Assembly: GCF_030209445.1 (NCBI RefSeq)
Contig: NZ_JARVSD010000010.1
Location: 124,001 to 188,000 of the forward strand
Direction: 5' to 3'
Length of the DNA stretch: 64,000 bases
DNA from: Promicromonospora sp. MEB111
GTDB taxonomy: Bacteria; Actinomycetota; Actinomycetes; Actinomycetales; Cellulomonadaceae
Shown here: piece after piece, positions 60,621 through 64,000 of the stretch
Position numbering within the stretch: the stretch's first letter is position 1
Layout: each line of letters opens with the position of its first letter
The notes under the pieces: generated by a model
Database searches by the model: none
Told to the model about the DNA's origin: nothing
What the model saw: the letters and a program-made list of their open reading frames with translations, nothing else
Program-made: the position numbers and the translations under genes

Positions 60621-61384
60621 GCGCCCCGTTCCGCCTCGCGGAGATGACGACGGCGGAGGCGGCGGACGCCGTCGCGCGCGGCACCGTGGTGCTGATCCCG
60701 GCCGGGGCGCTGGAGCAGCACGGTCCGGGCATGGCGCTCGGGACCGACCTGGTGCGCGCCGAGGCCGTGGTGGCGCAGGTCGCCGCGAACCTGGCCGGCC
60801 GCGTGGTGGTGGGGCCGTCGATCCCGGTGGGGGTCTCGCCGCACCACATGGCGTTCGCGGGCACGGTGACGCTGACCACCACGACGTTCGCCGCCGTGGT
60901 GCGGGAGTACGTCGGCAGCCTGCACCGGCACGGCTGGACGCGGTTCCTGGTGGTCACCGGGCACGGCGGCAACAACGCGACGCTGACGACGGTGGCGCAG
61001 GACCTCCTCGTCTCCCACCCGGGGGTCCAGCTCGCCTGGTCGCCCCTGACGTCGCTCGCGGGCGACGCGGTGGCCGCGATGGAGCCGAGCGCCGTGCACG
61101 GCCACTCCGGCGAGGCCGAGACCGCGCAGATGCTGCACCTCGCACCGCACCTGGTGCACACCGACCGGCTCGAGCCGGGCACCACCACCCCGGACCAGCT
61201 CGACGACGTCTCCCGCACGGCGCGCCGCCATGCGCAGCCCGCCCTGACCCTGCCGTACGACCGGCTCAGTCCCAACGGCGTGCTCGGCGACCCGCGCCGG
61301 GCCACCGCCGAGGACGGCGCCGCGATCGTCAAGGCGATCGTCGCCCGCATCACGACCTTCGTGGAGGAGTGGCCGCCCGCGTAG
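60617..61384 (+). CDS. Creatininase-family amidohydrolase
   Basis: A 255-residue metal hydrolase: LIPAGALEQHGPGMALGTD (metal-binding E, H and D), VVTGHGGNNATLTTVAQDL and the HGHSGEAETAQML motif. The family includes creatininase, MftE-type peptidases and FAPy deformylase-like enzymes, all cleaving C-N bonds of small amides. The substrate is unknown; the linked AbgT transporter hints at an acylated amino acid or aromatic amide. The GTG overlaps the regulator stop by 4 bp. Confidence 0.88.
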   Translation: MSAPFRLAEMTTAEAADAVARGTVVLIPAGALEQHGPGMALGTDLVRAEAVVAQVAANLAGRVVVGPSIPVGVSPHHMAFAGTVTLTTTTFAAVVREYVGSLHRHGWTRFLVVTGHGGNNATLTTVAQDLLVSHPGVQLAWSPLTSLAGDAVAAMEPSAVHGHSGEAETAQMLHLAPHLVHTDRLEPGTTTPDQLDDVSRTARRHAQPALTLPYDRLSPNGVLGDPRRATAEDGAAIVKAIVARITTFVEEWPPA

Positions 61385-61484
61385 CGCCGGCCCGCCTCCC
61401 CAGCACCCCCTCGGTACGCACCTGGACCGCCAGGTGTCCGCTCCGCCGTGCCCGCACACGGGCCGGCGCCCAGAAAGGACTCGC

Positions 61485-62531
61485 ATGTCAACGACGACAG
61501 CATCACCCCGCCCCGCACCGCAGGGCCGACGGCGGCCCGGCCGGCGCGCGGCGCTCCTGACCGCCCTGGCGCTCGCTGTGGCCGGCCTGGCCGGGCCGGT
61601 CGGCGCCACGACGGCGTCCGCCACGCCCGCGCTCCGGTCCGCCGGCTGCGGCACCGATCCCGGCCAGACGCCGGGCACGAGCGTGCCGCGCACCCTGACC
61701 AGCGACGGCCGCGAGCGCACCGTGCAGCTCCACCTGCCGGACGGCTACCGCAGCGACCGGGCGTGGCCCGTGGTGCTGGTGTTCCACGGCCGCGGCAACA
61801 CGGGGGCGGGCACGGAGGCGTTCTCCGGGCTGGACGCGCTGCCCGCGATCGTCGCGTACGGCAACGGCGTGGTCGGTACGGGCGACGGCGACCGGCAGGC
61901 CTGGGAGGGCGCGCCCTACGCGGCCCCCGGCGTCGACGACGTGGCCTACACGAACGACCTGCTGGACACCCTGGAGCGGGACCTGTGCGTGGACCCGCGG
62001 CGCGTGTACGCGACCGGCAAGTCCAACGGGGCGGGCTTCACGGGCATCCTCGCGTGCGAGCTGTCGGACCGGATCGCGGCGGTCGCGCCGGTGGCCGCGG
62101 CCTTCTACGGCACGGGCCACCCGGACTGCGACCCGGTGCGGCCGGTGCCGGTGATCGACTTCCACGGCACGGACGACGTGACCATCCCGTACGCGGGCGA
62201 CGCCGACCGCGGCCTCCCCGCGATCCAGGACTGGGTGGGCGGCTGGGTGGAGCGCAACGGCTGCGACACGGGGCCGGACGTCGAGCAGACGGCGTTCGAC
62301 GTGACCACCACCCGGTGGACGGGCTGTGACCGGGGCGCCGAGGTGACGCACGTGGCGGTGCTCGGCGGCGGCCACACCTGGCCGGGGGAGGACAGCTACT
62401 CCGGCGGCGGCTACGCGACGCACAGCATCGAGGCCCACGAGGTCATGTGGGAGTTCCTGCGCGACGAGCGGCTGCCGGTGCGGTTCCTCACGGGGCACGG
62501 CACCCACGCGGAGCAGGGAGCGGCGTCATGA
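61485..62531 (+). CDS. Secreted polyhydroxybutyrate depolymerase/feruloyl esterase-type hydrolase
   Basis: A 348-residue protein with a signal peptide (arginine-rich start then LLTALALAVAGLAGPVGA, cleavage near ATTASA). It has the alpha/beta-hydrolase features of the LpqC/PHB depolymerase family: VLVFHGRGNTGAGTEAF, nucleophile S180 in ATGKSNGAG, VIDFHGTDDVTIPY and GGGHTWPG with the catalytic histidine. It would cleave esters outside the cell. ATG 61485 has AAAGGA upstream. Its stop overlaps the AbgT gene (ATGA), linking extracellular cleavage to uptake. Confidence 0.87.
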   Translation: MSTTTASPRPAPQGRRRPGRRAALLTALALAVAGLAGPVGATTASATPALRSAGCGTDPGQTPGTSVPRTLTSDGRERTVQLHLPDGYRSDRAWPVVLVFHGRGNTGAGTEAFSGLDALPAIVAYGNGVVGTGDGDRQAWEGAPYAAPGVDDVAYTNDLLDTLERDLCVDPRRVYATGKSNGAGFTGILACELSDRIAAVAPVAAAFYGTGHPDCDPVRPVPVIDFHGTDDVTIPYAGDADRGLPAIQDWVGGWVERNGCDTGPDVEQTAFDVTTTRWTGCDRGAEVTHVAVLGGGHTWPGEDSYSGGGYATHSIEAHEVMWEFLRDERLPVRFLTGHGTHAEQGAAS

Positions 62532-64000
62532 CCGCGACCTCGAAGCAGGCCGCTCCCGGGACCGAGCCGGACCGCCTGCCCCGCGTGCTGCGGGCGCTCG
62601 CCGTCGTCGAGCGCCTGGGCAACGCCCTGCCGCACCCGTTCTGGCTGTTCTGGATCCTCGCGGCGATCCTGGGCGTGACGAGCGCCGGGCTGGCCGCGGC
62701 GGGCGTGTCCGTGGTGTCGCCCGCCGACGGCGAGACCGTGGTGGTGCAGAACCTGCTCAGCGGCGCCGGTCTGGCCATGGCCGTCTCCACGGCCGTCGAC
62801 AACTTCGCGACGTTCGGCCCGATGGGCACGATCGTGGCGGTCATCATGGGCGTCGCGATCGCGGAGCGGACCGGCTTCCTGTCGGCGGCGATGAAGGTCT
62901 CCGTCTCGCGGGTGCCCGTCTCCTGGGTCGTGTTCGCGGTGGCCTTCGCGGGCACCGTCTCGCACGTCGCGAGCGCCGCCGCGTACATCATCCTGGTGCC
63001 GCTGGGCGGGCTCGCGTTCCGGGCGGTGGGCAAGTCGCCGATCCTCGGTGTCGTCGTGGCCTACACCTCCATCGCCTCGGGGTACGACGCGAGCCCGGTA
63101 CCGACGCCGAACGACGCGATCTTCGCCGGCATCACCACGGAGGCGGCGCGGATCATCGACCCGAACGCGTACGTGTCGCCGGTGAGCAACTGGTTCTTCA
63201 ACATCGCCTCGTCGCTGCTGCTGGCGATCGTGATCACCCTGGTCACGAACCTGGTCCTGGCCAAGCGGCCGGATCTCGGCGCCGACCCGGACGCGGAGAT
63301 CGACGACGTCGAGGGCCTGGAGCTCTCGCCGCGGGACCGGTCCGCGCTGCGTGCCGCGCTGCTGTCGGGCCTGGGCGCGATCCTGGTCATCGTCGCGGTG
63401 GTGCTGCCGTCGTCGTCCCCGTTGCGCGGGGAGGACGGGAGCCTGACGGAGTCGCCGTTCCTGGACGGGATCGCGGCGATCGTCGCGGTGCTGTTCGCGC
63501 TCGTCGGCGTCGTGTACGGGTGGCGGTCCGGGGCGATCACGAAGGCGGGGGACGTGCCGCGGCTGATGGCCGAGGGCGTGCGCCAGATGGCGCCGGTCCT
63601 GGTGCTGTTCTTCGCGATCGCCCAGTTCCTGGCCTACTTCGACTGGACGCACATCGGCGACGTCATCGCGGTGAACTCGGCCGAGGCGCTGGAGACCAGC
63701 GGTGTGCCGATCTGGGTGGTGTTCCTGGCGATCCTCGCGCTGCTGTCCGTGGTGAACGTGCTGGTGACCAGCGGCTCGGCGATGTGGGCCATCGCGGCGC
63801 CCGTCGTCGTGCCCATGCTGATGCTGCTGGACGTGCCCGCCGAGACCACGCAGGCGCTGTTCCGCATCGCCGACTCGGGGTCCACGGCGATCACGCCGAT
63901 GAGCCCGTACTTCATCATGGCGCTCGGGTTCCTGCAGCGGTACCGCAAGGACGCCGGCATCGGCACGCTGGCCTCGTACACGCTGCCGCTCGCGGTCTGC
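62528..64000 (+). CDS. AbgT-family transporter (3' end outside the window)
   Basis: The frame from ATG 62528 is open to the window edge (491 codons). It shows the AbgT layout: ERLGNALPHPFWLFWILAAI, NFATFGPMGTIVAVIMGVAI with AERTGFLSA, and the conserved SGSAMWAIAAPVVVPML and GSTAITPMSPYFIMA of the C-terminal half. AbgT proteins import p-aminobenzoyl-glutamate or export sulfonamides. Overlap with the esterase stop and linkage to a C-N hydrolase suggest uptake of a hydrolysis product. Only the last residues are missing. Confidence 0.9.
   Translation, partial: MTATSKQAAPGTEPDRLPRVLRALAVVERLGNALPHPFWLFWILAAILGVTSAGLAAAGVSVVSPADGETVVVQNLLSGAGLAMAVSTAVDNFATFGPMGTIVAVIMGVAIAERTGFLSAAMKVSVSRVPVSWVVFAVAFAGTVSHVASAAAYIILVPLGGLAFRAVGKSPILGVVVAYTSIASGYDASPVPTPNDAIFAGITTEAARIIDPNAYVSPVSNWFFNIASSLLLAIVITLVTNLVLAKRPDLGADPDAEIDDVEGLELSPRDRSALRAALLSGLGAILVIVAVVLPSSSPLRGEDGSLTESPFLDGIAAIVAVLFALVGVVYGWRSGAITKAGDVPRLMAEGVRQMAPVLVLFFAIAQFLAYFDWTHIGDVIAVNSAEALETSGVPIWVVFLAILALLSVVNVLVTSGSAMWAIAAPVVVPMLMLLDVPAETTQALFRIADSGSTAITPMSPYFIMALGFLQRYRKDAGIGTLASYTLPLAVC

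Overview
The window is one contiguous stretch of a very GC-rich bacterial chromosome with densely packed genes, many 4-bp ATGA/GTGA overlaps and frequent GTG starts. Gene content points to an actinobacterium, most likely of the order Micrococcales (Cellulomonas/Promicromonosporaceae-like): a GuaB1-type GMP reductase, a DUF3000-RNase D pair, a HelD/HelR-type RNA polymerase recycling ATPase, a FemAB-type peptidoglycan bridge enzyme, GlgX, and a cystathionine beta-synthase/gamma-synthase pair. The genus is an inference. I see no rRNA, tRNA, CRISPR array or intact insertion sequence.

Layout. 0-11 kb: nucleotidyltransferase, threonine/serine dehydratase, DUF4241, APH-type kinase, a shortened DUF1801 gene, HelD/HelR ATPase, guaB1, then dxs overlapping a YbdK-type carboxylate-amine ligase. 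11-18.4 kb: XRE regulator, a 127-bp palindrome, GNAT, membrane protein, PNPOx-fold protein, SNF2 ATPase and a P-loop/TPR protein. 18.4-24.1 kb looks accessory: an AT-rich palindromic promoter, three overlapping paralogous genes for two-helix membrane proteins with a shared unassigned cytoplasmic domain, a metallophosphoesterase between two paralogous methyltransferases, and an orphan HTH gene. 24-31 kb: second metallophosphoesterase, large membrane protein, MocR-type regulator, APC permease, NAD-binding channel-like protein. 31-44 kb: fadB/fadA, FemX-like, DUF3000-RNase D, gnd plus an ATP-grasp ligase, two DUF805 proteins, an oxidoreductase and zapE. 44-53 kb: PPK2, a TreZ-like probable pseudoenzyme next to glgX, two small unknown genes, metB- and cbs-like genes behind a poly-cysteine leader peptide, DUF2277. 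53-64 kb: three regulator/target units (MFS/MarR, AraC/VOC, GntR-TetR fusion/FAD monooxygenase) and a catabolic operon (FCD regulator, creatininase-family hydrolase, secreted esterase, AbgT transporter that runs off the end).

Expression style. About twenty genes have a TANNNT-type -10 hexamer 5-9 bases before their start codon and no Shine-Dalgarno, so leaderless mRNAs appear to be the main mode of initiation here. Several gene boundaries carry large hairpins, one with a stem of about 35 bp.

The most notable items are the three-paralog membrane operon with its palindromic promoter (possibly undescribed), the leaderless poly-cysteine uORF whose sequence can pair with the cbs ribosome binding site, and the TreZ-like protein that has lost the GH13 catalytic signature residues.
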